Shown here piece by piece: positions 15,687 through 24,587 of a stretch of DNA of 64,000 nt. The notes beneath the pieces are model-generated. The model did no database searches and was not told the origin of the DNA. It saw nothing but the letters and a program-made list of their open reading frames with translations. The translations under genes and the position numbers were made by a program. The DNA is from Shinella curvata (GTDB taxonomy: Bacteria; Pseudomonadota; Alphaproteobacteria; Rhizobiales; Rhizobiaceae). The stretch lies in assembly GCF_022899935.1 (NCBI RefSeq), contig NZ_JALJCJ010000004.1, forward strand, positions 186,001-250,000. Direction: 5' to 3'. The stretch's first letter is position 1. Each line of letters starts with the position of its first letter.

Positions 15687-16610
15687 TTAGAGATAGTCGC
15701 GCCGTACCTGTTCCAGCACCGCATACAGCCGCTCTTTCCGCTCGAGAAGGCGTGCATCGGTGCTGAGCTGCGGTTCCGCCCGGCTTGCCTGCCACAGGGC
15801 CAGCGTCGACGGCGCGGCAAGCATCTGCTTGGCCGCCAGGCGCAGCCCCGATCGTGGCGCGGCCTGAGCGACCGCGACGTCTCCCGCCCCCGCAAATGTC
15901 GCGCCCTCATAATCGACGCCCCAGAACCGGGCGCCTTTGATGATCGCCTCCGCGCGGGTGGAGATGGGAATGCGGCGCGATCGATGCTCGACGCCGAGCG
16001 TTAGCGCCCAATCCTGCCATTTGAAGCTGTTGATGTTCACCGAGGTGCTGACCGCCACCCACGGCACCCGGAACGCATCGGCGAGGATTGCGCCATGCAT
16101 GGATTCCGCGATGATCAACTCGGACTGCGCGATCTCGCCGATCACAGCCTTCGCCTCCCCGCGTGGGTCAATGTAGTGCATGCCTGCTGTCGCGCAGACG
16201 ACCGGCCAGAGCCCCGCCACGGCCGACTCCCAATGGGGAACGAACGCACAAGGATAACGCTTCGGCTGATCGGCAAATTCCGGCATGTCGGCGACCAGCA
16301 CCGCCGGGTCGACGATTCCGAGGCTCTCGGCCACGCCGATCTTCTCGGCCGTCATCGGTCCGCGCACGCAGCGGATGTCCCAGAGACCCTTGTCGCCCAC
16401 ATCCGGCGGGCTTCCATAGCCGAAGCCGCTGCCGAGCACGAGTTTGCGCCCCTCCGCGGGCAGAAGGGTATTGTTCAGCACCGTGCCGACACCGACGAGA
16501 AGCACATCCGGATGCACGTCCCGGAATCCCGGCAGCAGGAAATCCCAGAGCCAGAGATTGAGGTCGTCACCGAAATTGCCGTGTTGGGATTCCCAATAAT
16601 AGGGCTTCAT
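15687..16610 (-). CDS. exoV: ExoV: succinoglycan ketal pyruvyltransferase
   Basis: A 307-residue polysaccharide pyruvyl transferase-family protein. It begins YYWESQHGNFGDDLNLWLW, the family's glycine-aspartate segment, and includes LVLGSGFGYGSP, VRGPMTAEKIG and ELIIAESMHGAILADAF, where the conserved Ser-Met-His-Gly motif is seen. It adds pyruvate from PEP to the terminal glucose of the succinoglycan side chain, a step needed for polymerisation and export. A strong GAGGAGAGGAC site precedes the ATG. It is downstream of exoW on the same strand with a 23-bp gap. Confidence 0.9.
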   Translation of the reverse strand: MKPYYWESQHGNFGDDLNLWLWDFLLPGFRDVHPDVLLVGVGTVLNNTLLPAEGRKLVLGSGFGYGSPPDVGDKGLWDIRCVRGPMTAEKIGVAESLGIVDPAVLVADMPEFADQPKRYPCAFVPHWESAVAGLWPVVCATAGMHYIDPRGEAKAVIGEIAQSELIIAESMHGAILADAFRVPWVAVSTSVNINSFKWQDWALTLGVEHRSRRIPISTRAEAIIKGARFWGVDYEGATFAGAGDVAVAQAAPRSGLRLAAKQMLAAPSTLALWQASRAEPQLSTDARLLERKERLYAVLEQVRRDYL

Positions 16611-16633
16611 GTCCTCTCCTCGGAAACGTTGGA

Positions 16634-17593
16634 TCAGCGGGAAAGCTTGCCGACGGCGAGCTCGAAGACGCTGGTGAAGAGCCTGGGATCACGCACTGCC
16701 CATCGTGCGAGCATGTCAAATTGCGGCAGCTTTCGGCGGCGCACACGCCGCGCCTGGCTCCACAGCGCCTGGCGCCGTGCCGTCTGCTTGTAGGAACGCA
16801 GCGACGCGATTTCGACGGGATGTTCGGCGAAGCGCTGCTCCAACCGGTCCAGCGCGACCCAGGTGTTGAATTGCTGCCGCAGGAACTGCGGTGAATCATT
16901 GTCGACACCGTGGAAGATATTGAGCCCTTCGCCGCGCACTGCACCGGCGTTCGCGCTCAGCACGACGCGCCGGGCCGCAAGCACGCAGTCGCAGAAAAAC
17001 AGCACATCTTCCGCCGCCAGCCGCAGTGCCGCATCGAAGCGCACATGATCGATAAGCGGACGGCCGATGACCATGGCGGAAAGGTGCAGAAAGCTCCAGT
17101 TCTTCAGCATGACCTGCGTCAAGCCGGGGATTTCGATCAGCTGCGGATCGTCTGAAAGCCGCACGACAGGTTCGGTCTTTTCCAGGTCGGCGACGCCGAA
17201 ATGATAGTAAAAGGCGTCGCTGCCGGTGATCGAGGCGAAGTAGCAGTTCGCGTCAAATTGCGACATCGCGCGCACGGCATCGCCAAGATGGTCGGGTGTC
17301 CAGGTGTCGTCGGAATCAAGGAAGGCGACAAGCTCCGTTTGTCCGGACACATGGTCGAGCCCGGTGTTGCGCGCACCACCCGGGCCGGCATTTTCCTGCC
17401 GCACGATGCGAAGGCGCGCGCGCTCTTCTTCGGAAAAACCGATGACATCGCCATCGGCAGGATAGGGCGATTCGTCATCCACGACGATGATATCGAAGCC
17501 TTTGAAATTCTGGGCGAAAACGGACGAAAGTGCACGCCTGAGAATGCCCGGCTCCTTCTGGTAGTAGGGAATGATAACTGTCAGCTTCGCCAT
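16634..17593 (-). CDS. exoW: ExoW-like glucosyltransferase (GT2)
   Basis: A 319-residue GT-A glycosyltransferase, the same length as S. meliloti ExoW. Motifs are LTVIIPYYQKEPGILRRAL, FDIIVVDDESPYPADGD, NAGPGGARNTGLDHV, LVAFLDSDDTWTPDHL (DxD) and LAAEDVLFFCDCV (ED acidic pair). ExoW adds one of the last side-chain glucoses (seventh position and possibly the eighth) before pyruvylation by ExoV, the next gene. It is divergent from exoT. The protein is soluble and acts at the inner membrane on lipid-linked intermediates. Confidence 0.88.
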   Translation of the reverse strand: MAKLTVIIPYYQKEPGILRRALSSVFAQNFKGFDIIVVDDESPYPADGDVIGFSEEERARLRIVRQENAGPGGARNTGLDHVSGQTELVAFLDSDDTWTPDHLGDAVRAMSQFDANCYFASITGSDAFYYHFGVADLEKTEPVVRLSDDPQLIEIPGLTQVMLKNWSFLHLSAMVIGRPLIDHVRFDAALRLAAEDVLFFCDCVLAARRVVLSANAGAVRGEGLNIFHGVDNDSPQFLRQQFNTWVALDRLEQRFAEHPVEIASLRSYKQTARRQALWSQARRVRRRKLPQFDMLARWAVRDPRLFTSVFELAVGKLSR

Positions 17594-17717
17594 TTTTTCG
17601 TCCCTGTGTTTTCTCTAGAAAGACGTTCGTCTGGTCTCCTCCCACCGGGGCGCGACCGTTTCCGGCGCAGGCTTGTCGCCGTCGTCAAAGCTCCATCTTG
17701 CGATACAGGATACCGCC
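17594..17717. promoter_or_regulatory. Divergent exoW / exoT promoter region
   Basis: About 124 bp separate the divergent exoW and exoT starts and must hold promoters for exoWV and the exoT side. A TCTAGAAAGACG segment around 17614 is the only locally AT-richer part. No clear dyad was found. Confidence 0.35.
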
Positions 17718-19196
17718 ATGTCCCAGTCCGTGAATGCAAAGTCGGTGACCCGAAACGTCGGCTGGAGTGTTCTATCCAAGACAGGCACATTCGGGCTTAA
17801 ATTTGTCACCGTGCCAATTCTGGCTCGTCTGCTGACGCCGGAGGAGTTTGGTGGCGTGGCAGTCGCGCTGGCGGTCGTCCAGTTCCTGGCGATGATCGGC
17901 GGGGCGGGTCTCGCCTCTGCGCTGATCCTGGAGCCGAGGGAGGACGAGGAAACGATTCATTCGGTTTTCTGGGCCAATCTCGCCCTGGCCTGCCTAATGG
18001 CGGCGGGGTTGTACTTCTGGGCCGAACCGCTTGCCGGCTGGTTCGGTGCGGCGGATGCGGCCTATCTTCTCCGGCTCCTGTGCCTGCTCATTCCGCTTCA
18101 GCTTGCCGGCGACGTTGCCTATGCGCTCGTCGCGCGGCGCATGCAGTTCAGCCGGGATGCGCTATGGAGCATGATCTCCGAATCGGTCGCGGCGATTGCC
18201 GCGGTCATCCTTGCACTCGGCGGTTTCGGCGTTTGGGCACTCGTCGCGCAGCTTTTCGTTGCTGGTATCATTCGCCTCGCTGGCCTGTTCTTCGTGTCGC
18301 GCTACCTGCCGCGCCTCCGGTTCCGAACGGATAGCGTCGTCCGTCTGGCGCGTTTCAGCCTCGGCCTCATGGGCTCGGAGGTTGCCAACTTCGTCACCTT
18401 CCAGTCGCCCATGGTGGTGATCTCGCGTTTTCTCGGTCTTGCCGACGCCGGCGCCTACTCCGCCGCCAACCGCTTTTCCAGTATCCCGAATCAGGTGGTG
18501 CTGTCGGGCGTGATGGGCGTATTGTTTCCCGCCTTCAGCGCCATGGTGCACGATCGGCAGCGGCGTTCTCAGGCGCTGATGCTGAGCACGCAGGTCACGG
18601 CCCTGCTGCTCGCGCCCATGATGTTCGGCCTCTGGGCGCTCGCCGAGCCGGCGATGCTGGTGCTGTTCGGGCCGCAATGGGCCGCCGCCTGGCCGGTGCT
18701 CGGGCTGCTTGCCCTCTCCAAGGGGCTGCTGACACCATGCAGCACGTTTATCCCCTATCTCAAGGGCTCCGGCCATGGCGGCGCGCTGTTCTGGTGGGCC
18801 GTCGGTCGTGCCGTGGCAACGACCGCCGCCGTGGCCTACGGCGCCCACAACGGCACGCTCGTCGAGGCCATGGTTGCGCTGTGCCTTGTCAACGCGGTCG
18901 TTCTCGTCGGCTACTCCTGGGTCGTCTTTCGCGCGGACCAGACCCCCTTCCTCTCCGGCTTCTATCGCTCGATCCGCCCAATGCTGACCGCCGCGCTGAT
19001 GGCGCTTATGGTTCGCTATGCGCTCGATCACTATCTTGCCGGGCGTTTCCATCCCGTGTTGCAGGTTGGACTCGGCATCGCGCTCGGCGGCCTGATCTAT
19101 GCTGCCCTTACGCTTCTCACCGAGCGCCCGCTCCTGAAAAAGCTGGCCGACCTTGTCCGTCGCCCCAAGCCGGTGATCCTTGCCGACCTGCCTTGA
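17718..19196 (+). CDS. exoT: ExoT-like succinoglycan flippase/transporter (Wzx, polysaccharide synthase family)
   Basis: A 492-residue polytopic protein with about 12-14 hydrophobic helices and the family start SVTRNVGWSVLSKTGTFGL, then PILARLLTPEEFGGVAVA. Length and order match S. meliloti ExoT (about 494 residues), which translocates lipid-linked subunits and is linked to low-molecular-weight succinoglycan production. ATG 17718 is preferred over an in-frame TTG at 17673 because the conserved protein start follows it and an AGGA site is present. It is the first gene of the rightward exo block; about 360 bp then separate it from exoH. Confidence 0.9.
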   Translation: MSQSVNAKSVTRNVGWSVLSKTGTFGLKFVTVPILARLLTPEEFGGVAVALAVVQFLAMIGGAGLASALILEPREDEETIHSVFWANLALACLMAAGLYFWAEPLAGWFGAADAAYLLRLLCLLIPLQLAGDVAYALVARRMQFSRDALWSMISESVAAIAAVILALGGFGVWALVAQLFVAGIIRLAGLFFVSRYLPRLRFRTDSVVRLARFSLGLMGSEVANFVTFQSPMVVISRFLGLADAGAYSAANRFSSIPNQVVLSGVMGVLFPAFSAMVHDRQRRSQALMLSTQVTALLLAPMMFGLWALAEPAMLVLFGPQWAAAWPVLGLLALSKGLLTPCSTFIPYLKGSGHGGALFWWAVGRAVATTAAVAYGAHNGTLVEAMVALCLVNAVVLVGYSWVVFRADQTPFLSGFYRSIRPMLTAALMALMVRYALDHYLAGRFHPVLQVGLGIALGGLIYAALTLLTERPLLKKLADLVRRPKPVILADLP

Positions 19197-19296
19197 GCCT
19201 GCCCCAATTGGACCGGCGACGGCCGCAAAGATCTTGATCTTCGACAAAAAGCATACGGAGCCACAAAAAAGTTCAGAGACGTCTGCACTCAGAGAT

Positions 19297-19320
19297 TGCG
19301 AATAAATCAGTATATTCGCA
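19297..19320. promoter_or_regulatory. Perfect dyad upstream of exoH
   Basis: TGCGAATA and TATTCGCA form 8-bp perfect arms around an 8-bp spacer (AATCAGTA). The 16-bp centre-to-centre distance and AT-rich core fit a dimeric regulator site or a promoter-proximal operator. The binding protein is unknown. Confidence 0.45.
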
Positions 19321-19341
19321 TGGTCTTTTAAGTGCTGAAGG

Positions 19342-19386
19342 ACAGGCGCTGTAACTTGCTTGCCGGCCCACAAGAACAGCGCCTGT
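19342..19386. terminator. Hairpin between exoT and exoH (possible terminator or attenuator)
   Basis: ACAGGCGCTGT and ACAGCGCCTGT are perfect 11-bp inverted arms separated by 23 nt; two further flanking pairs extend the stem. No T run follows, so it is not a textbook intrinsic terminator. It may be an mRNA structure in the exoH leader or mark the end of exoT mRNA. Confidence 0.4.
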
Positions 19387-19560
19387 TCGCGCCTGTCGCC
19401 ATACAGTGCATGCTGCGATGCAACCTGCCTTGCTCATAAAATTGCTGCGTCGCCATATTTTTTGCCGCCCCGTCACCCACACTTCTCTTCGTAGGCTCCA
19501 GTCTGCTCTTGTTTGAACGCCGTCCGGGGGGATCGGCTCACCAGAGGGGTGACGGACATC

Positions 19561-20682
19561 GTGACTATCGACGCGACCGTTTCAGCGCGCATCAACCTGA
19601 TGCGCATCGTGCTGATTTCAGGGATCATCTTCGTGCATGTTCCCTATGATCCGGCGACAAGCCCTTACGCGGGCACATATGGCGGGCTTGACTGGCTGCG
19701 CGTTTTCCTCGCCGACAGCCTGTTTCGCATCGGCGTGCCGTGCCTCAGCGCCATCTCCGGCTATTTGCTCTTCCATCGCGGCCTTGAGGGGTTCGACTAT
19801 GGCCGGACCATGCGCAGCAAGGCTTCGACCATCCTGCTGCCCGTCCTTCTCTGGAACACGGCCTTTCTCGTCCTCGTCTATGCTGCGCAGACACGGGGCA
19901 TCGGTTTCGGTTATCTGCCGGATGTGGTGAACGCCGGCCCGCGCGATCTGCTGAATCTAGGCCTTGCCATCGAAACCTGGCCCATCAACATCCCGCTCTA
20001 TTTCCTGCGCGATCTGCTGCTCTGCCTGCTGCTGTCGCCGCTTATCGCCTTGGCCGTCATGCGCTATCCGCGCACCGTGCTCATCCTGATGCTGGCTTAT
20101 GCGGTGCTGCCGCTGCCAAACGGCATCTTCCTGAAGAAATCCATCCTGTTCGGCTTCAGCTTCGGCGTTGCCGCTGCACTGCATCGCGTCGATATTACGC
20201 GGTTGGACCGTTTCGCCGTGCCCGTCGTGCTCGTCGCTCTCGCGATGGCGCTGCTGCTCTCCTTCGCCCTCTATGCCTTCGGTCCGGAATTTCCTGTTTG
20301 GCTCGACATGTTGCGTGCTCTTGCGGCAATTGGCGGTATTTTTGCTGCCTGGGCGCTCTCGGCGCTGCTCATCCGCACGGATATGGGCCAAGCGTTGTCG
20401 CGGCTCGGCGGCCTGAGTTTCTGGGTTTTTTGCGGGCACTATCCGCTGCTCATCCTGTTCTGGATGGTCTGGAACCGGCTCGGCATTGACAGCTATCCGC
20501 TGTTCTACGCGGCAAGCCCGGCGCTGGCGCTTGCCATCCTTATTTCGACCCATGCAGCAGCACGGCGCTTCACGCCGACCCTCGCCGCCATCCTCACCGG
20601 CCGCCGTGCAGGCAGCCAGAAACGGCCCGTGGCCAGCCATCCGCGGATGGAGCCCAATGGCTCCATCGCCCACCGGAGGTGA
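19561..20682 (+). CDS. exoH: ExoH-like succinoglycan succinyltransferase (acyltransferase 3 family)
   Basis: A 373-residue polytopic membrane protein. The N-terminal segment SARINLMRIVLISGIIFVHVPYDP carries the family arginine and histidine, and RIGVPCLSAISGYLLFHRG follows. About ten hydrophobic segments are present. S. meliloti ExoH succinylates succinoglycan, a modification needed for symbiotic function. GTG 19561 gives the expected length; an in-frame GTG at 19549 after GAGGGG is an alternative. The exoK ATG lies 2 bp after the exoH stop. Confidence 0.9.
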   Translation: MTIDATVSARINLMRIVLISGIIFVHVPYDPATSPYAGTYGGLDWLRVFLADSLFRIGVPCLSAISGYLLFHRGLEGFDYGRTMRSKASTILLPVLLWNTAFLVLVYAAQTRGIGFGYLPDVVNAGPRDLLNLGLAIETWPINIPLYFLRDLLLCLLLSPLIALAVMRYPRTVLILMLAYAVLPLPNGIFLKKSILFGFSFGVAAALHRVDITRLDRFAVPVVLVALAMALLLSFALYAFGPEFPVWLDMLRALAAIGGIFAAWALSALLIRTDMGQALSRLGGLSFWVFCGHYPLLILFWMVWNRLGIDSYPLFYAASPALALAILISTHAAARRFTPTLAAILTGRRAGSQKRPVASHPRMEPNGSIAHRR

Positions 20683-20684
20683 CA

Positions 20685-21461
20685 ATGACCTATCCCCTGA
20701 GAGAAACACTCTGCGTCGCTACGATCCTGCTTTCCGCCGGCCCGCTGGCCGCCCAGGAAGGCGCGAGCGGCACCTCCTTCGTTGACGAGTTCGATACGCT
20801 CGATACCGCCCGCTGGTACGTTTCCGACGGCTGGAACAATGGAGGACACCAGAACTGCACCTGGTCGAAGGATCAGGTCGCGGTCGATGGCGGCAAACTC
20901 ACGCTCTCGTTCGATGCCAAGCCTCAAGGCGAACGACAGTTCTCCTGCGGCGAGGTGCAAACCCGCAAGCGCTACGGCTACGGCATTTACGAAGTGCGGA
21001 TGAAGGCGGCGACCGGCCCCGGCCTTAACTCGGCTTTCTTCAGCTACATCGGCCCCGCGGACAAGAAGCCGCATGACGAGATCGACTTCGAGGTTCTCGG
21101 CAAGGATACGAGCCGCGTGCAGGTCAACCAGTATGTCGCCGGCAAGGGCGGCAACGAAAAACTGGTGCCCGTAGAGGGTGGCGCCGATAGCGATTTCAAC
21201 GACTATGCCTTCGCCTGGCAAAAGGATCGCCTGCGCTACTACGTCAACGGCGTGCTCGTACATGACGTGACGGACCCCGCGAAGCTGCCGTCCAATGCCC
21301 AGAAAATCTTCCTCTCGCTCTGGGGCACCGACACATTGTCGGACTGGATGGGTCGTTTCGCTTTTGCCGGCAAGGCGACGCTCGACGTCGAGCGCATTGC
21401 CTTCACGGCAGAAGGCGATCCCTGCCAGTTCGACGGTTCCGTCGCCTGCCTGGTGAACTGA
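20685..21461 (+). CDS. exoK: ExoK: secreted endo-1,3-1,4-beta-glycanase (GH16)
   Basis: A 258-residue secreted enzyme with a signal peptide (about residues 1-23, cleaved near PLAAQEG) and a GH16 beta-jelly-roll. The catalytic motif HDEIDFEVLG contains the Glu nucleophile and Glu acid/base in the family pattern ExDxxE. WNNGGHQNCTWSKDQV and YGYGIYEVRMKAA are typical of the family. ExoK cleaves nascent succinoglycan in S. meliloti to give lower-molecular-weight forms, after export by the PrsDE type I system (not in this window). GGAGG lies 5 bp before ATG 20685, overlapping the exoH end. Confidence 0.93.
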   Translation: MTYPLRETLCVATILLSAGPLAAQEGASGTSFVDEFDTLDTARWYVSDGWNNGGHQNCTWSKDQVAVDGGKLTLSFDAKPQGERQFSCGEVQTRKRYGYGIYEVRMKAATGPGLNSAFFSYIGPADKKPHDEIDFEVLGKDTSRVQVNQYVAGKGGNEKLVPVEGGADSDFNDYAFAWQKDRLRYYVNGVLVHDVTDPAKLPSNAQKIFLSLWGTDTLSDWMGRFAFAGKATLDVERIAFTAEGDPCQFDGSVACLVN

Positions 21462-21464
21462 CGG

Positions 21465-22679
21465 ATGAAGCCGATGCCCAGGGTTCTTTATCTCGTTCAC
21501 GACCTCTCCGATCCCGCCGTCCGCAGGCGGGTGCTCATGCTTGCCGCGGGCGGCGCTGCCGTGACGCTCGCCGGCTTCCGGCGCGGCGAAAACCATCTCG
21601 CGGACATCGAGGGCATTACCCCGTTCGAACTCGGTGCCACTGCGGATGCCCGTTTCGTCCAGCGTCTCGTTGCCGTGGCGGGCGCGGCCGTGAAACTCCC
21701 GCGGCTGCTGGCCGGTATTCCACGGCCCGATGTCATCGTTGCACGCAATCTCGAAATGCTGGCGCTCGCCGGTGGTGCCTCCACGCATTTCGGCGATGTG
21801 CCCGTTGCCTATGAATGCCTCGATGTGCATCGCTTGTTGTTGGGTGATGGTGTGACCGGCAAGGCGCTCAGGGCGGCGGAGCGCCATTTCAGCCGCAAGA
21901 CCGACCTTCTCGTCACAAGCTCACCAGCCTTCGTCGAGCACTATTTCAAGCCGTTGTCCGGCCTCCGAACACCCGTTCATCTGCTCGAGAACCGGGTGTT
22001 GGAACTCGATGGCCACGAAACGGCCATCCCGGCCCACAGCAGAGTGCCGGGCACACCTTGGCGCATCGGCTGGTTCGGGGCGATCCGCTGCCGCAAGTCC
22101 TTCGATCTGCTCGCTGCCTTCACCCGGCGCATGGAGGGCCGCTTCGAGGTTGTGCTGCGCGGCCGGCCGGTGCGCAGCGAGTTTGACGGCTTCGATGCTC
22201 TCGTTGCCCGTGAGCCTTTCCTTCGGTTCGAAGGTCCTTACCGCAATCCGGAAGACCTCGCCGCTATCTATGCCGAGGTCGATTTCACCTGGGCTATAGA
22301 CTTCTTCGAGGAGGGACGGAATTCGCTCTGGCTTCTGCCGAACCGGCTCTACGAGGGCTGCCGCCATGGTGCTCTGCCGATCGTTCTCGACGGGACGGAG
22401 ACGGCGCGGCTTGCCACGCAGCACGGCGTGGGTCTCACGCTTGCCGATGCACGGCTGGACGCCCTGATCGGCCGCTTCGCGGATTTCGATGAAGCCGCCT
22501 ACCAGGCGCTTCACGCCAATCTCGTCCGGCGCGGCACACGGCCATGGGTTCTCGACCGCGCCGATTGCGCTGCTTTCGTCCAGCGTCTCGCCGCCCTTCG
22601 CCGTCCGGTGGAGCAGGGTGCGATGCCGCAGCCCATTCCCTCTCTCGTCGCCAACAAGGTGGATTGCCATGACCGTTGA
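21465..22679 (+). CDS. exoL: ExoL-like glycosyltransferase
   Basis: A 404-residue protein starting RVLYLVHDLSDPAVRRRVLML, a GT4-like (GT-B) N-terminal pattern with VIVARNLEMLALA and VPVAYECLDVHRLLLGD. The C-terminal half includes WRIGWFGAIRCRKSFDLL and YRNPEDLAAIYAEVDFTWA, the usual donor-binding region. Synteny between exoK and exoA identifies it as ExoL, which adds the third sugar (second glucose) to the lipid-linked chain. It starts 3 bp after exoK and overlaps exoA by 11 bp, so the exoH-P block appears tightly coupled. Confidence 0.87.
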   Translation: MKPMPRVLYLVHDLSDPAVRRRVLMLAAGGAAVTLAGFRRGENHLADIEGITPFELGATADARFVQRLVAVAGAAVKLPRLLAGIPRPDVIVARNLEMLALAGGASTHFGDVPVAYECLDVHRLLLGDGVTGKALRAAERHFSRKTDLLVTSSPAFVEHYFKPLSGLRTPVHLLENRVLELDGHETAIPAHSRVPGTPWRIGWFGAIRCRKSFDLLAAFTRRMEGRFEVVLRGRPVRSEFDGFDALVAREPFLRFEGPYRNPEDLAAIYAEVDFTWAIDFFEEGRNSLWLLPNRLYEGCRHGALPIVLDGTETARLATQHGVGLTLADARLDALIGRFADFDEAAYQALHANLVRRGTRPWVLDRADCAAFVQRLAALRRPVEQGAMPQPIPSLVANKVDCHDR

Positions 22680-23667
22680 TGCTGTCGCAGCCGTGCGCTG
22701 CCTGATCGTGATTCCGTGCCTCAACGAGGCGCCCTATCTCGAATCGCTGGTGAGCCAGCTCGAGCCGACCCTTGCCGAGCTCAATGCGACGCTCGTCCTG
22801 GTCGATGGCGGCAGCACGGATGGCACGCGCGATATCGCCCGCAGCCTCGCCGCACGCCTGCCGATGATGCACGTGCTCGACAATCCCAGACGCGTTCAGA
22901 GCGCGGGAATCAATCTCGCCATCGAAGCCTTTGGCGTCGAGCACGATTACATGATCCGCATCGACGCGCACGGCACCTATCCCCAGGACTACTGCCGCGT
23001 GCTGGTTGAGGAAGCATTGGAAACGGGGGCCGATTCCGTGGTCGTCGCCATGCAGACCGTTGGTTTCGGCCTCTTCCAGAAAGCGACCGCCGTCGCGCAG
23101 AATTCCGTGCTCGGCAACGGCGGCGCCAAACATCGCGTCGGCGCACAGAGCCATTGGGCCGACCACGGTCATCATGCATTGATGCGCATCTCGGCGTTCC
23201 GGGCCGTCGGTGGGTATGACGAAAATTTCACGGCCAACGAAGATGCCGAGTGCGACTACCGCCTCAATCAAGCAGGGTATCGCATCTGGATGACCGCGCG
23301 CACCAGCATGATCTATCATCCGCGCGCCAGCGCCCTCCCGCTCTTTAGGCAGTATTTCGGCTATGGCCGCGGCAGGGCACGCAACTTCCTGAAACACCGC
23401 GCGCGACCGAGTCTACGCCAGATGCTGCCCTTGATGGTGGCGCCGGTCGCCGTTGGTGCGTTCCTCGCGGCGTTGACGTGGGTTGCAGCCGTGCCCTTCC
23501 TGCTATGGGCGGCGGCTTGCCTCGGCTATGGCGCCTGGATGGCGCTCGGTCAGCGCAATCCTTATGGCCCGCTCGCCGCCGTGTCGGCGATGATCATGCA
23601 CTTCGCGTGGTCGGCCGGCTTCTGGCGTGAAATGCTCGATATCCGGCAGCGCAGGGTGCCGGCATGA
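22669..23667 (+). CDS. exoA: ExoA: beta-1,3-glucosyltransferase (GT2)
   Basis: A 332-residue GT2 protein (S. meliloti ExoA is about 330). N-terminal GT-A motifs are CLIVIPCLNEAPYLESLV and TLVLVDGGSTDGTRDIA; DYMIRIDAHGTYPQDYC carries the metal-binding DxD-like site and ENFTANEDAECDYRL the acidic pair. Two to three C-terminal hydrophobic segments (about residues 245-310) anchor it. ExoA adds the first glucose to galactose-PP-lipid. ATG 22669 follows AAGGTGGATT and overlaps the exoL end. The stop overlaps the exoM start (ATGA). Confidence 0.92.
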   Translation: MTVDAVAAVRCLIVIPCLNEAPYLESLVSQLEPTLAELNATLVLVDGGSTDGTRDIARSLAARLPMMHVLDNPRRVQSAGINLAIEAFGVEHDYMIRIDAHGTYPQDYCRVLVEEALETGADSVVVAMQTVGFGLFQKATAVAQNSVLGNGGAKHRVGAQSHWADHGHHALMRISAFRAVGGYDENFTANEDAECDYRLNQAGYRIWMTARTSMIYHPRASALPLFRQYFGYGRGRARNFLKHRARPSLRQMLPLMVAPVAVGAFLAALTWVAAVPFLLWAAACLGYGAWMALGQRNPYGPLAAVSAMIMHFAWSAGFWREMLDIRQRRVPA

Positions 23668-24587
23668 GGGCGCCGCTTCGTATCGACATTGCCGTCTGCA
23701 CCTTCCGCCGTGAGGTGTTGACGGAAACGCTTGCATCCCTGGCCACCCTGAAGATCCCGCCGGGTATCAGCCTTCGCGTTATCGTCGCCGACAACGATGT
23801 CGAGCCGAGCGCCTATCAACGTGTCGAGGCCGTCGTCGCCTGGTTGCCGATGGAGTTGGCCTATATCCACTGCCCGGCTGGCAATATTTCGATTGCCCGC
23901 AATGCCTGCCTCGATAGCAGCGATGCGGATTTCCTCGCCTTCGTAGACGATGACGAGACGGTCGAACCGCAATGGCTGGCCCGTCTGCTCTATGCTGCGG
24001 AGCTGAACGGGGCGGATGTCGTACTGGGACCGGTGCGCGCCCTCTACGGGCCCGGTGCTCCGGATTGGATGCGGCGCGGCGATTTTCATGCGACCCGCCC
24101 GGTCTGGGTAAAGGGCGAAATCCGCACGGGTTATACCTGCAACGTCCTGATGCGCCTCACGGCGCCGGCGATCGCGGGTCGCCGTTTCGATCGTTCACTC
24201 GGCCGCAGCGGCGGCGAGGATTCCGCCTTTTTCAGCGGTGTCTACGATGCGGGTGGCCGCATCGTCTTTGCCGCCGATGCGTGGGTGGAGGAGCCCGTCC
24301 CCGCCGCGCGCGCCCGGTTCACCTGGCTCGCCCAGAGGCGGTTGCGCATGGGCCAGACGCATGGGCGCTTGCTTGCCGAGCGGCGTGATGGTCTGGCACG
24401 CACCAAGGCCGCGGCCCTGGCCGGTGCAAAATGCGCCATCTGCCTGACAGGTGCTGCCGCCTTCGCGCTTTTCCCCATTCGCCGCAACCGGTTCCTGCTG
24501 CGCGGCCTGCTGCATGCGGGCGCCATCGGCGGTCTGTTCGGTGCGCGTGCCATCGAACCCTATGGCAAGCTGGAGACGGCCCAATGA
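23664..24587 (+). CDS. exoM: ExoM: beta-1,4-glucosyltransferase (GT2)
   Basis: A 307-residue GT2 protein (S. meliloti ExoM about 309). Motifs are RIDIAVCTFRREVLTETL, RVIVADNDVEPSAYQ, NISIARNACLD, FLAFVDDDETVEPQWL (DDD) and RSGGEDSAFF. ExoM adds the fourth sugar (a 1,4-linked glucose) to the growing subunit. It is coupled by 4-bp ATGA overlaps to exoA upstream and exoO downstream. A weakly hydrophobic C-terminal region may contact the membrane. Confidence 0.92.
   Translation: MRAPLRIDIAVCTFRREVLTETLASLATLKIPPGISLRVIVADNDVEPSAYQRVEAVVAWLPMELAYIHCPAGNISIARNACLDSSDADFLAFVDDDETVEPQWLARLLYAAELNGADVVLGPVRALYGPGAPDWMRRGDFHATRPVWVKGEIRTGYTCNVLMRLTAPAIAGRRFDRSLGRSGGEDSAFFSGVYDAGGRIVFAADAWVEEPVPAARARFTWLAQRRLRMGQTHGRLLAERRDGLARTKAAALAGAKCAICLTGAAAFALFPIRRNRFLLRGLLHAGAIGGLFGARAIEPYGKLETAQ

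Larger units (their letters stand above)
19197..19560. promoter_or_regulatory. Non-coding gap between exoT and exoH
   Basis: No supportable gene is found in about 360 bp. In S. meliloti exoI lies between exoT and exoH, but no exoI-like frame is visible here. The gap holds two inverted repeats (19297-19320 and 19342-19386) and AT-rich patches, so it probably contains the exoT terminator and a promoter for exoHKLAMONP. Confidence 0.6.
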
